64,000 bases of DNA from Strongylocentrotus purpuratus (GCF_000002235.5 NW_022145607.1:35935029-35999028); one strand, 5' to 3'; shown: positions 9,803-21,236, counted from the stretch's first letter. Notes: a model not told the origin generated them from the letters alone. A program made the numbers and translations.

Positions 9803-12800
9803 CTACGAGAGGAAGAGAACAATATAAATACAACCTTTCAGTCACATACAAATACTTAAAAAATAAAATGCTAAAACTACTTGGTAAATCATCATGCTGT
9901 TTAGACAAACAGAACTTTGTTTACAACATCATGAGAGAAATCTATGATTATAAATTATCATTAAAAGCCTAGATCGGGTAACTTAGTCTTAGATCGTTAA
10001 AAAAAAATCCTTGATTTAGCTCATGCTGTAATGAATATTATAAACATTTAGGTCAGTCAGGAACCCATGACTTTTACAAGCCGATCGCCGGTTTAAATAT
10101 CAAGATATTTATGATTGAAAATCGAAATCAAATTTTGCGTTTGCCAAACAGTTTTCATAACACTACAGTCTATTGGTGATGTAGTGATAAATTTGTCAAT
10201 ATTTATCACTTCATATTTCATAACAATAATGTTTCAGACACATGTACAAATGGGCGCAGGAAAGTAAAACGGATTATGTTGCACCTAATAAACAGATGTT
10301 GAAAAGTATTTGAATACATTTACTTGAAAAACGACTTTGCACAGTACGTCAAGTTATACAAATTTAAAATTGGCGATGCCCATGCCGTGCTGAGAAACTG
10401 TACATTATGCTAAGAATATCTTGCTTAACACCTCCCTCATACACTTTGGTGGGTAATCTTGTAGATTAATGGGCACAAATACAATCTCAGTATAGTTATT
10501 TCTCGAGGTGAGGTTTCCTTCAAAAGGCCTGAAAATGATTTGACTATGATACTTACAGCTCATGCTGGTGGAGGTAAAGCGACGCTGAATCTGATCTTGA
10601 TTGAACTTCACAAACGCATCATATTGCTCTGAAAGAACAAAGAAATGAACTTCTGGTTAATCATATCTAAATAATCATTGTTTTTATTATTATTACTACA
10701 GTCAAGCCTGCTTTAGTGATCATCAAGGACCACATGTTTTGTTTCCCTTTAAATGGTTTTTCCAACGAAACATGTACTAAAGGAACCTGTCTACAAAGAC
10801 CACTTTTTGTGTTTCCCTTGGGCGGTCGCTGTAGACGGGTTTGACTGAATTAATATTATTATGTATTTGGCGTCATCAGAGCCTGGGAGGGGAGAAGTGA
10901 ATTATATCACTTTGACCCTCGGGTCTTTCCCCCCATTATAACTGCTTGAGAACTTTCCACCTACTCTAATACCAATAGTGCAGTGAGTTCTGAATGTGCA
11001 AAGGTGGAGAACTCACCTTTAATTGGGGCCTTTAACATCCTATCTGAGGGACGGGAGTGTTCTCCACTGTAAACTATCCCGTGTCTATGACACAGGGGAA
11101 GGGCACGTTAACACACAACACAGGCTTCAGCCATCCGCCTGGGTCGGATTCGGACCCACTATCTTTGGTTCAAAAGGCAGACGCTTTCAATATTAACTGA
11201 GCGAACCGGCCTCTCCTCCTTAGGGTACAGCTAGCCTCATCAAAGTCTATGCTATCTATGCATGCACATCGAGAGACTTCATTTCCAAAATAATTTTGAA
11301 CGATGGACAAGTGGGCTTTCTGACCGGAGACTCTTGGTCGAGCTCAAGCGGGTAGAAGTTCATGAGGTGTCATAACATATTATTTTAAATACTAAACTGT
11401 TATTTTTTACAAGATAAATTTCTCCTTGATCAAATTATCAAATGACCAACAGTTTTGTGAATAGTCTGAGTATTGAGTATCCAGGGGGGTGTTTCACAAA
11501 GATTTTAAGTTGAACTTAACTCTAAGATGGACTTAAATATTATGGAGAGCCATTTGTAGCCTAATGCTGAAATACATTCAAAAGCAAAACTCCAAAATTT
11601 AAGACTTTTCATAAATTCCACATCAAGAAACATGAAATCTCCCATGATAATAGAAAATATGAATGATTTGAATCAACATTCTATGCCTTTTAAATAACTT
11701 TTACAAAATATTTTCATAGATGCTAACGGCTTTCCATAATTGTTTAGTCCAACTTGGGATCTTTGTGAAACACCCCCCTGGACAAGAAAGGAGTGGGACT
11801 TACCAGCTAACTTGCAGGACAGGGCTTTGTCATATTCCTCACGTATCCTAGATTCTTGCTCCTTCAACATTTGTTCACATATTAGGATGACCTGTAGAAG
11901 TAGAACCAATCAAATTATGTAAAAACATGCATTTATCTGAGTAAAAGAACATTATCATAAAGATTCTTCATCGCAACTAGTTACTAATTGTAAATGTAAG
12001 GAATTGTATGGAAACATGTGTACATGTATAACCTATTTTCCAATAACATGTTGTCAACCGATCCCCTTATATAAATTTTATGAAAACAACAGGGTTTATT
12101 TAAAGCCACACTGTCCTACTTGTAGCTACTTGCTCCCTCTATATAGAAAACAATGCCTAATCGGTGACCATTGGTCCCCCATGATCCTCTTTTTCTTATG
12201 TTAATTGAGAGCTGAGTTGATGAGATAACCACCTGTCCAGTGACCTTGCAGGGCAGTCTAATCCCTCTCATAAACTAGTACAGATAAGCTTTAATCACAT
12301 CACTAGCAGATCCCCCCTCCCCCAGTAAAAAAAAACAAAAAAACACAATGATACTTGTAATATACGCGTGCCCGACCACAATTTAAAGCCTCAATCAGAA
12401 ATGTAGCAGTAAACCGTAATTGTAAAAAAATATTTTATAACGAGGTAAGTGTCATATGCTTCACATTTCTGTATCTTATAACATATGTAGCTCAGTGAAT
12501 ATGTGTAGGACCTTTGTTACGCGCACTTCCCATTCATTTACCAGCGCAATTTACCACTTCATATCTAAGCAAGCCTCGACTCTACTCAAATGGATTAATG
12601 TAAGGATTAGGTACATGTACATGTAAGCACCAACTTGAATTCCTATCCATGGGACAATGAATAAGAAGGTACAGTCAAACCACATATTTTAGTTTCCCTT
12701 GAAAAAATGTTATCGAAACATGAACTATAGGCACCCGTCTTCAAAGACCACCTGCCTATAAAGACCACTTTCCTTGTCTCCCTTGGGTGGTCTCTATAGA

Positions 12801-15800
12801 CAGGTTTCACTGAATTACTTCTATCCCTACCTGTTTTAAAGTGAACATAGGCTGATCTTTGGTTTGTGTTTGTTGTAACGAGCCTGACGGCAAATCACAT
12901 AACAGTATTTTAGTTTCCCTTGAAATGTTTTCTCATTGAAACATGAAATAGAGGCACCCGTCTACAAAGACCACCTGTCTATAAAGACCACTTTCCTCGT
13001 CTCCCTTGGGTGGTCTTTATAGACAGGTTTCACTGTATTCGCTATGAACATGCCGGACAAAGAAAGAGGACAAAATGTACAGTTCCTCAGGTAGTCAAAG
13101 GAACATCCCTTCACTGCTACTATGTAAAAATGTGTAGAACACGGTGTCGCATGCATATTCACCCGTTCTATTCATTTTTACATAATAGCACTGAAGGTAT
13201 GTTCCTTTGTCTACCACAGCAATTGTTGAGGGTAGAATGAGGAACTGTATATTTTGTCCTCTTTCTTTGTCCATCATGTTCATAGTGATTTCTTCTATCC
13301 CTACCTGTTTTAAAGTGAACATAGGTTGATCTTTGGTTTGTGTTTGTTGTAACGACGAGCCTGAAGGCATGGTGGGCTGTGGCATAGGATTGGTGGAGGT
13401 GGACGGGGGTGGTGAGAAGCATCCCGATGTAAGACCAAACCTAGACGCCTGTTCAACCATCGCCGATGATGTAAGACCAAACCTAGATGAATGTTCAACC
13501 ATCTCTGATGATGAAGGCGCCTCACTGCTGTACGATTCTTCTAGTCGTTTCCTTCGCCTTATCCTGCGCCATTCATGACTAATGTGAGCTACCAGTTGAC
13601 CTGTAAATAAACAACAGAAGTAAATATCATTAAAAACAGTCAGGGCGCGACAAACCCGCTTGCCCGACGTCCCGGGGCAACCAAATTGAGCCGTCGGGCA
13701 AGTAAATCAAATTATCACTTGCCCGATTCGGGCAAGTGATACTTTTACAGTAATTTCCTAGTGTCCAAGAACTCTACCATTCACCCGTCAACTTCTTACC
13801 CGTCGTCAAAATCCAGAAGCAAAAAAGCGATCGTTCCGATTTCGAAAAAACTTCACAGACAGCTAGCCAGCTCAGCTAGCTCAGCGCGCATGCAACAGTG
13901 ACACTTCAAGCCATGAATGCCGCTCCGCCTCCACGCACGGCCGGCCGTGAGCTAGCTAGAGACAGCTAGCGCGATCGTACCAGCTGCGAGCTTATTCGCG
14001 CTCTCTCTCTCTAGCTCTGCAGGCCGCACCGACAGGCCTTTGCTATTCTCTGATTGCCGATTGGTTGAATCACGCCAAATATGACGTCATTATTCTAGGG
14101 AAATGAACACGTGCGAATCGGAATGGAATAAACAACAGGGATTTTCTAGTAAGTACAAAAAGTCAAATGTTTGATATTTATTCATGTGGCTACCATTAAT
14201 GACATGTTTGTATCATATTTTTTACAACAGGGTCATTATGCTTTTTTACATGACTGAATATTAAAAACTTAAACCTGCTTGAACCATTCTACCTTGCCGA
14301 GATTCATGTGAATCTGATTATTTATGGAGAATCAATAAAATGCGTTTTTTAAACCTTCAACCATCCTTTGTTGACCATTTTCTTTGACATATTAGGTTAT
14401 TATTCAGTACAGTTACACTGTACATGTATGTGCATTAATTTGCTATCTAAAACACTAACTTATCATTACGAGATAATAAATGCTTTAACCTCGAGTCCTT
14501 TTTCGCTTTAAAGTTTTGGGCAAGTGGAAATATTGTTTGGGCAAGTAAATTGAAAACCCACTTGCCCGACAGGGCAAGTGGTGAAAAAAATTCTTGTAGC
14601 ACCCTGACAGTGTCATACCATTTCAACTCTATTAATAAGTGTTTACTTCATCTGCCTTACGTTTAAAATCAGGACTTCATTAACGTCACAGCATTCTGAT
14701 CAAAAGCATGACAGGGGACCATCTTCCGAACAAAGAAGATGCCCGGAGATTCTTGAATGCTTGACTTTGCTATTAGCAGTGCGTTTTCCACAAATTTCCA
14801 AGTTTCAAATTCATTGCTCCACTGAATCTGAAGAAATTGAACCATATAGTTGAGGCCCCCAACTTCAAAATAACATTTTCAGGAAAACTGTGAAAGATAT
14901 TTCAAAACAGATACATTTTACAAGTGTTTTGTTGTCTGCATGGGAAATGTTAAGTTATTAAAGGGGTGACCACAAAAATAAAGATTGCCCGCATTTTTCG
15001 CTTACGATTCTGATTTCCGATCCGAAAAACGGATTCCGCGATGATTTTCTTGATGCGATTTAGATCTAGAGTCTAGACCTCGACTTAGTACAGACTTTAA
15101 CGTTGTGAGCAATAAATCCTTGGGAACACGGACCCATAAAAGAAGACGGTGAACTGTTTTTTTTTTATAATGCAGACTTTGTTTATTCTTCGCATTGCCA
15201 GCGCGCGGATCGGAACGCGAAGCCCGCAGAGCGCCCTACAAAAAACTAAAATGCAGACGATCCTTATTTTTTAGGAAACATTGTGATTGTGTCCGCGTGT
15301 ACGAGGATATCATCATTTAAGCGGAAGATCCGCATTCTCGGACCAGCGCCCCTACTATACTGCCCACTGCTCAGTCACTCCACCCCCTCTACCCTCAGCC
15401 TCAGGCACTGGCTCAATAAAGTTTGCAACCCTTGCCTACCTAGTCAGACCCCGTTTAGACGCCCCCCCCCCCTTTCAAAAAGCTTGGTTAAGTGAGACTT
15501 GTAAACTTATTATCAAGTCACAAATGTTATACCTAGACTACACTTTTTGAAAAGTAACTAGATCTATGACCCGGTATTCAATATTCATTCATTCGTTGAT
15601 GACGTTCGATTGTCGTTCTTCTCTTGACTCGCCCCCGACCCGGCCCGGTCCGGCCCGGTCATTGTTATGATACGAATTATGTTCAGCATCCGGTAACCTC
15701 ACCTGGTGATATTCTTGGCGTGACTGGAGAAAATGGTGATTGTTGAAGACTACTTTTAGATGTTGGTGTCGATGGAGTTATTATCGGTGAACATCTTCTT

Positions 15801-15871
15801 CTTTTAGGGGAGGTTCCAGGGCTATGAAGAGGATCAAAGTCAAGAGTCCGTTTTAGTGTCGCACAAGCCAT
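9792..15871 (-). CDS. akirin: Akirin, complete five-exon coding region
   Basis: Akirins are small nuclear proteins that link transcription factors (such as NF-kB) to SWI/SNF chromatin remodellers; vertebrate AKIRIN2 also helps import proteasomes into the nucleus. Joined exons 15703-15871, 13305-13600, 11804-11891, 10557-10628 and 9792-9802 give 636 bases, that is 211 residues and a stop, against 203 in human AKIRIN2. The N-terminus [15 protein letters not shown] with nuclear localisation signal PKRRRC (residues 22-27) and the C-terminal block (FTLKQ, then [34 protein letters not shown], ending SYVS) are diagnostic. The central linker varies and includes a tandem 14-residue duplication. All borders are GT-AG and phases agree. 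Akirin is convergent with RPF2. Confidence 0.95.
9972..10185 (+). repeat. Fragment of TTAA-family B MITE
   Basis: It shares blocks such as TTTAGGTCAGTCAGGAACCC, ATCAAGATATTTATGATTG and ACACTACAGTCTATTGG with the full copy at 48100-48488. It is truncated at both ends and lies in akirin intron 4. Confidence 0.7.
10557..10628 (-). CDS. akirin: Akirin exon 4
   Basis: Acceptor TTCTTTCAG, 72 bases, donor GTAAGT. It encodes [18 protein letters not shown] and TSTSMS. Reading on past the donor would add an unrelated tail, so the strong donor and the family ending decide the border. Confidence 0.93.
10701..10848. repeat. GACAGGTGGTC-type MITE copy
   Basis: It runs from AGTCAAGCCTGCTTTAGTGA to GACGGGTTTGACTG with internal AAGGAACCTGTCTACAAAGA. 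It lies in akirin intron 3 and is related to the copies at 1735 and 12671. Confidence 0.7.
10850..11213 (-). mobile_element. tRNA-derived SINE (variant)
   Basis: The minus strand reads GGCCGGTTCGCTCAGTTAAT then GTGGGTCCGAATCCGACCC, which are box-A-like and box-B-like sequences, followed by a SINE body. The tail near 10850-10860 is AT-rich. It lies in akirin intron 3. Confidence 0.65.
11481..11781. mobile_element. MITE (301 bp) beside akirin exon 3
   Basis: The 23-bp termini are perfect inverted repeats beginning CCAGGGGGGTGTTTCACAAA. The interior is AT-rich with no frame. The right end is 22 bases from the exon 3 border. No clear target duplication is seen. Confidence 0.8.
11804..11891 (-). 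CDS. akirin: Akirin exon 3
   Basis: Acceptor TTCTACAG, 88 bases, donor GTAAGT. It encodes [20 protein letters not shown] and DKALSCKLA, the conserved C-terminal helix of the family. A MITE ends only 22 bases from its donor-side border. Confidence 0.95.
12100..12294 (+). mobile_element. TTAA-family D MITE, 195 bp
   Basis: It is bounded by TTAA on both sides, starts TTAAAGCCACACTGTCCTAC and ends CAGATAAGCTTTAA. Copies at 41801-41995 and 46598-46792 have exactly the same length including both TTAAs. Confidence 0.8.
12671..12815. repeat. GACAGGTGGTC-type MITE copy
   Basis: It runs from ACAGTCAAACCACATATTTT to ATAGACAGGTTTCACTGAAT. It lies in akirin intron 2 next to the duplicated exon-end fragment. 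Confidence 0.7.
12817..12892 (-). pseudogene. Duplicated 3' end of akirin exon 2 with intact donor
   Basis: About 74 bases match 13292-13369, the end of exon 2 and its splice donor. The copy still encodes [16 protein letters not shown] followed by GTAGGG. The only gap noted is a 3-base loss, removing one Ser. No acceptor is apparent before it, so it is probably a non-functional exon fragment in intron 2. Confidence 0.8.
12905..13034. repeat. GACAGGTGGTC-type MITE copy
   Basis: It begins ATTTTAGTTTCCCTTGAAAT and ends CTTTATAGACAGGTTTCACTG. It lies between the akirin exon-end duplicate and a palindromic element. Confidence 0.7.
13036..13290. mobile_element. Palindromic MITE abutting akirin exon 2 donor region
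   Basis: Left arm CGCTATGAACATGCCGGACA, with AAAGAAAGAGGACAAAATGT after it, pairs with right arm ACATTTTGTCC-type sequence and TGTCCATCATGTTCATAGTG. The arms are roughly 100 bp. It ends about 15 bases from the exon 2 donor. Confidence 0.75.
13305..13600 (-). CDS. akirin: Akirin exon 2
   Basis: Acceptor TTTACAG, 296 bases, donor CAG|GTAGGG. It encodes [20 protein letters not shown], the linker with the duplicated MVExxSRFGLTS motif, and ends PMFTLKQ. Its last ~74 bases are duplicated at 12817-12892. Confidence 0.93.
13641..14606. mobile_element. Non-autonomous DNA transposon in akirin intron 1
   Basis: Termini CAGGGCGCGACAA and TTGTAGCACCCTG are imperfect inverted repeats, flanked by ACAGT on both sides (13636-13640 and 14607-14611). 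Subterminal blocks repeat the motif TTGCCCGA/TCGGGCAAGT in both orientations near each end. There is no coding frame. The CAGGG start is hAT-like, but the duplication is 5 bp, so the superfamily is uncertain. Confidence 0.7.
14612..15702. other. Akirin intron 1 remainder
   Basis: It holds short C-runs near 15462 and a CGGCCCGGTC direct repeat near 15640-15660. No gene or clear transposon was recognised. Confidence 0.5.
15703..15871 (-). CDS. akirin: Akirin exon 1 (start codon)
   Basis: ATG at 15871, read leftwards, opens [20 protein letters not shown] followed by the PKRRRC localisation signal and a Ser/Pro/Thr-rich stretch. Donor GTGAGG follows CCACCTGGTGAT-side sequence (minus-strand ATCACCAG|GTGAGG). 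This ATG gives the conserved akirin N-terminus, so the start is secure. Confidence 0.95.
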
Positions 15872-16200
15872 TGTATACCTACAGCAAGAATTAAGAAAAC
15901 ACTCCTCCTTTTAAGCCCAGAAAACGGGCACTTGCGACACTCAAATTCACTACAAAATTAAAGGACGATGTGGATAAATCTCCACTTTATAATATTTGAT
16001 CAGCTTTTCTCCCTTATTTTTCCAAAATGTAGTGATGATTCGCGATTTAAATCGGTGTTTCCTCTAAGCCCTAAGATTGATTTCGGAGTTGCTGATGGCC
16101 GATACGGGAATTACGTACGAACGTATAGTAAATCTACAGTGCATACGTACGTACTATGTACGTACGTGCATATAATATACGCGATAAGTTCATTGGCTAT
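15872..16200 (-). promoter_or_regulatory. Probable akirin 5' UTR and promoter region
   Basis: This sequence is directly upstream of the akirin start codon. No TATA box is evident. An identical inverted-repeat block with CACGTG and CCAAT motifs begins at its distal edge (16198). Assignment is positional only. Confidence 0.4.
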
Positions 16201-16308
16201 GGAAAGCCGTTGGTGACTTTATTCACGTGCCCCAGACGTATGGAACGCGGCACACGTCTGCTAAATTGACCAATCACCGCCTGTTATTTAGCAGGCGCGT
16301 GCAAGGTG
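16198..16308 (+). repeat. Left copy of identical ~110-bp inverted repeat
   Basis: Bases 16198-16308 equal the reverse complement of 24029-24139 with no mismatch that I can see. The block contains E-box CACGTG, CCAAT (GACCAATCACC) and an internal imperfect hairpin (GTCTGCTAAA/TTTAGCAGGC). Weaker similarity continues on both sides. Confidence 0.9.
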
Positions 16309-16491
16309 CGATTGCACACGCCTATTACTTTGCCAGACGGATGCGCAGAACGCTCGTAAATTGATTTTTAAGGCAACCAATCAAGTCCGCTGTTACAAAG
16401 CTGCTCAGCTCGATCAGTACGTACGGGGCCTGTTCGCTATTACAAAACTGCTCAGGTCAGTACATATTGGATGGGGGACACACCCACGGCC

Positions 16492-17800
16492 AGGCACGGA
16501 TCCAGGGGGAGGGCCGAAGGGGTCTCCCCCCCCCCCCCCTCCCCCGCCAAAAAAAGAGAGCTAGAGAGAGAAGGAACATAAGGGAAGGGGAAAGAGGAAA
16601 GAAAAGAGGGGAAAAAAGAGATCGGCGGGGGGGGGGCGACAGAGGGCCTTGCCTACGAGGCTGTTGCCCCCCTCCCCCTCCCCCCAAAAAGAGAGAAGGA
16701 AGGAAAGGGAAGAACAAAAGGAGAAGAGGAGTCAAAGGGAAGGGGGGAAAAGGAATAAGAAAAGTAATGAAGGAGGATATCAGTTACGATTTTCTCGCCA
16801 ACAATTTGTTGATCCTCAGGGGGGGGGGGACAAAAAAAAAGAGAGTAGGAAGGGAAAAGGGAAGAGGAGAGCTAAAGGGAACAAAAAAGGAAAAGAAGAA
16901 AAAAAAAACAGGTAAAAAGAAAGGGAGGGTGGTCAGATGCAATTAATCCAGCCAACAGCATGTGGTTCGGGTAGGGGGTGAAAGGCCTTTGCCTCCCCCC
17001 AGCAAACTTTAAAACGAGAGAAGGAAGGGAAGGGGAAGGGAAAGAGATAAGTAAGGGAAAGAAAAAAAAAGAGGAAGAAGAAAGGTAGGGGAGATCAGTT
17101 GCGATTTTTCCCGCCATCAAGGTGTGGATCGGGGGCGAAAGGCCCTTGTCTCCCCCTCCCCCCTCAGCAAAAGAGAGAGAGAGAGAGAGAGAAAGAAAGA
17201 AGGCAGGGAAGGAATGGGAAAGAGGAGAGAAAGGGAAAGAAAACAAAGAGTAAGAGGAAAAGAAAAGGGGAAAAAAAATATGGTTTCGCGCTCATCTCGC
17301 CTCCCCAAACGAGACCAAGCGCCAGATACGCCTCTAGACACCACTGGCGTACTAATTCGAAGGGGGCAGCCTCCCCCTTAAGTGGTTCATTACTAATTCG
17401 ATTTTAGTGATTTACAAATGTTGTAAAATGACATAATTTTTTAATAAATTATACTGTTTATGAGTTTGTTGGAAAATAACGAATTCCGAAAGTTACAGTC
17501 AGGCGAGAAATATGCTTATTTTGAGGTATGCACGTCAAGGCTCGCGGAACATAAATTGGTGTGGAGTCTAGGGGCGGAGCCCCGGAAGCTCAGGGGCAAT
17601 GGGCATTCATTACGTTCAGATGAGCATATTTTGATACCTTATTAATGACACGGGTAGGTCACTAATTGGCGTGGGGTCCAGGGGCTGAGCCCCAGGAAAC
17701 TCAGGGGCTATCGGGGCATTCATTACGTTCAGATGAGCATATTTTGATACCCCAGAAACTCAGGGAATTTTAGGCATTTTATAACGGTCAGATAAGCATT
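16492..17800. mobile_element. Decayed relative of the 19.4-kb hAT-like element
   Basis: It starts CAGGCACGGATCCAGGGGGA, close to the terminus at 19369. It shares poly-C/purine (AAAAAGAGAGAG, GGAAGGGAA) blocks, a TAAAATGACATAATTTTT segment, and two tandem repeats of GATGAGCATATTTTGATACC with GGGGTCCAGGGGCTGAGCCC. Units of 'poly-C then AGAGAGAAGGAAGG' repeat about every 170-200 bp from 16520 to 17280. No matching right terminus was found. Confidence 0.6.
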
Positions 17801-18024
17801 CAGGGGCACTTCTTCTTCTTCCTCGCCCCTCCCACGCCTGGTAGCACACACTTTAGCAGTCATGCAGTCATGTAAAACAAACACTTGCAAACTATTATTT
17901 TGTTTTAATCTGAGAATGTATACTATTATCTAGATCTGTTAAGAATAAATCATTGTCAAAATCATTCCATAAACTGGGGTAAATAGGCCACCTTTATGAC
18001 CAACATCGTATTATTATAATTTGA

Positions 18025-18085
18025 TTGCAGGGACCTCAGGGAGAACAGCATTATTACTGATGAGGCTACCCTGGGTAAACAAGAC

Positions 18086-18135
<50 letters not shown>
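18025..18135 (+). mobile_element. LINE 3' end relic with (ATT)n tail
   Basis: GGGACCTCAGGGAGAACAGC, then GAGGCTACCCTGGGTAAA and (ATT)n, resembles the 3' end of the full LINE (GGGCCCCATGGAAGACCAC then GGGCTACCCTGTCAAA and AAAT repeats). It is strongly truncated. Confidence 0.6.
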
Positions 18136-19360
18136 ACATATCTTAAACATTCAAATATTAAAAACAAACAAAGAACAGAAGTATAAAGAAGGAAAAAAAT
18201 AATACACAATGAACAAATGAAGATACTACCATCCACCCCCCTATCATCAGTTATTGTTTTCCAATCAGCGTTAAACAAAAACGTAGAGTTATGTAAATAT
18301 ATATTTAAGCGTACGTAATATATAAACACTATCAATTATTTCAAATATTATAGAACTCAAACAGTAAATCATATTGGGATTGCATTACCCCTTTGTACGC
18401 TACATGACGCGAAAACCTTCAAGGCCCGAGAGTGTTCAAGCCCCTATCCCCCAACAAGACACAATTCTAAAGTCCCCCCCCCCCCCACCCTCTCAGAGCA
18501 GTAACTAGGCTTGTAGTCCGGTTAGCTCCGTTTGGTATCCTGAGGTTTTGAGAATTTCGATGTCATGGACAAACGAAAATCTTGAATTTTCATTGGCTAA
18601 AATTGTATAGTTTCTGGGTGCCTGGAGATGGTAGGTCCATAAGTTCTAATAAAAGCTCCGTTCACATATGCCTTCCGTTCACAAAATCATATCTTATTTA
18701 GCTAAAAATCTTGAAAATCTAACTTCCTTACTTATTTGGAAAATATATCGTGCAATATTGTATATTTACGAAAAGCTTGAATGTGGTATAACCTAAAGGC
18801 TAAATTCACTTCAAAATACTTCGCTTTCAATAGATGCAGAAAAACAAGAGGAGCAGAGCAAAAAAAAAGGGTAAAATCGGATAACTTATAAGGAAGTTAT
18901 GATTTTTTTTTAGATATGAAAAACTATGGAACAATGGAAATCACTACACAAATTGCGAATTTGGTTATCAGTTTGTGACGCCATTGCCTCACTATTTGTC
19001 AATTGCTTTATATATTTTGTTCCCATTAATTTTCCTCTTTATCCCAAAAAACTTGATTTCCCCATGCATTGGCCCAGGTTGTATGATTTGTATCGTATTG
19101 CGGGCATGACATTTCACAAGATCTTTTATAATCTTTGAAGAAATGAAACTATTTTCAGAATATTGTATATTCATAATTATTGACTTTTATATAAATACAT
19201 TTTCAGAATTCACATCTATATTAGATTATTAGTGCATCCACACAAAAACATATTATTATCAATATGACTTGGATGCTGGTGTTAGGAGATGAGATTCTCA
19301 GGGGGAAAGTGAGAAATGTATATTACCAATAGAAAGAAAACAATAAGAGGATAGCGAGGC
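18136..19360. other. Gene-free sequence between repeats
   Basis: AT-rich, with a poly-C run at 18475-18486. No exon, RNA gene or defined transposon was recognised. Confidence 0.5.
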
Positions 19361-19368
19361 AATGACGT

Positions 19369-19419
19369 CAGGCGCGGATCCAGGGGGCCGAGCTGTCCTT
19401 GCCCCCCCCCCCCCCCCGC

Positions 19420-19459
<40 letters not shown>

Positions 19460-20759
19460 AAGGAAAAGGGAAAGAGGAGAGTTAAAAGGGAACAAAAAAG
19501 AGGAAGAAGAAAAGAAAAGGGTGAAAAGAAGGGAAGATCAGTTGCTGTTAATCCCTTCAACAGCGTGCGGAGCGGGATGGGGGCCGAAAGGCACTTGCCC
19601 CCCCCCCCCGGTTAACCTATAAGAGAGGAAAGGAAGGGAAGGGAAAGGTAAAGAGGAGAGAAAGGGAAAGACAAAAAAAGAGAAAGGAGAAAGGTAGGGG
19701 AATTCAGTTGCGATTTTTTTTCCCGCCAACAAGGTGTAACGGGGGAGGGGGGGGGGGGGGCACTGGTGTACTGATAGGGGCGGGGCGGCTTGGGGGAAAT
19801 ACAATTAAAACGTGTTTTATTTCTAATTCCATAACGGTGGTTTACAAATAATGCTAAAATGACATAATTTTTCCGAGATTTGTCCTCACTTTTTAGTAAA
19901 CTACCTATATTTTTGAATGCGTTTGTTGGAAAATGACAAATTCCTAAATTTACAGCCAGGCAAGAAATATGCTACTTGAGGTGCCTACATGTCAGGGCGA
20001 GCGGAACGGCGGGGATCTGGAGCCTCAAGCTCCCCCCCCCCCCAACACACACTTAACAAAAAAGTATATTAAAGAGAAAAAGAAAGAAAGAGAGCAAGAA
20101 AGAAAGAATGGTTAACTGCCAGTGGCACAAAATAATGAGGTATCAAAATATGCTCATCTGACCGTGATTAATGCCTATAAAACCCCTAGCTTTCGGGGGC
20201 TCTGCCCCCTGGATTCCACCTAGGGGTTTAAGGCGGGCCCTTAGATGCTCATCTGACGGTGATTTATTGCCTTAAACCCCTGAGCTTCCGGGGCCGGGGT
20301 GGGGCAGTGGGGGCGGTCCTCCCTTAAACGCTGGCCCCCAAAAACAAAAAAATAAGAGAGAGGAGAGAAAAGGAAGAGGACGTAGGAAGAAAAAGGTGCA
20401 GACAAAGAAGATTTTTGAAGGATTAAAATAAGAGTCGAGAACGGTATACAACGAATCGTCTTCTTTCTATAATGATTTAATGAAACGTAAAAGCTTCCGC
20501 GCTTCGCGCAGGAGGGGGGGGGACTGAATTTAGACGAGGATTAAGAGACGAGAACGGTACAACGAATTGTCTTCTTTCTCTAATAATTTATTGAAACGTC
20601 AAAGCTTCCGCGCTTCGTGGAGGAGGGAGGGGGAAGCTCGCCCGTCCATGTACCCACCCCTAGTTCATCACTGCTGGTCACCATTACGTACCAATATTTG
20701 GCTCGCATGATTTCAAATTTGGCCCCCCTCCCCCCTAAGAAATCCTGGATCCGCGCCTG
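19369..20759. mobile_element. hAT-like non-autonomous element 1 (1391 bp)
   Basis: Termini CAGGCGCGGATCCAGG and CCTGGATCCGCGCCTG are perfect inverted repeats, flanked by AATGACGT (19361-19368) and AATGACGC (20760-20767), an 8-bp target duplication with one mismatch. Inside are poly-C/(GA)n blocks, GATACC/GCTCATCTGACGGT repeats and, at 20400-20640, two inverted units of the ~110-bp repeat that fills the element at 21245. No transposase frame is present. Confidence 0.85.
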
Positions 20760-20767
20760 AATGACGC

Positions 20768-21236
20768 CACATGGCCCCGAATATTTGTAGAAAACATTTA
20801 TTGAAAACGTACATTTCTGAACAAATAAAGAAAAAAGGCGTGCCCCAATAATGTACGCGACCCATCATCCAGCCCCTGCCCCCCCCAAAAAAAAAAAATC
20901 ATTACGACCACTCTGCGCCATTCGGTCCACCCTCCCCGCAGTATTCCCTTGGTACGAGTAAACAGCGGGGGCTAGGGTACGTCGCCGCCCAATAAAAAAA
21001 ACACAAAGAAAATGCAATAAATTATCAATAATTCATTGCATTTGGCCCCGACCCCTAACATAACAAATTTCTCTATGTGGGCATGCCTTAAACTATAATG
21101 CATGGTCCTACAGAGTTCCTATTTAACTAACATCTACATTATTATAAGAACAGTTTCATTATCAAATCGAATAAACACTTACATACAGATAATGTTATAT
21201 ATGTTTTGTTCTTATACACATCATATTCATACTAGT
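20768..21236. other. Spacer between two hAT-like elements
   Basis: AT-rich with short poly-C and poly-A tracts near 20880 and 20990. No gene was recognised. Confidence 0.5.

Noticed and set aside
10405..10556. Akirin exon 4 reading on past 10557 into a longer C-terminal tail
   Set aside because: A strong GTAAGT donor lies exactly where family similarity ends, and an in-phase downstream micro-exon supplies the conserved Tyr-Val-Ser-stop.
17962..18150. Poly-isoleucine open frame on the minus strand
   Set aside because: It is translation of an (ATT)n retroelement tail.
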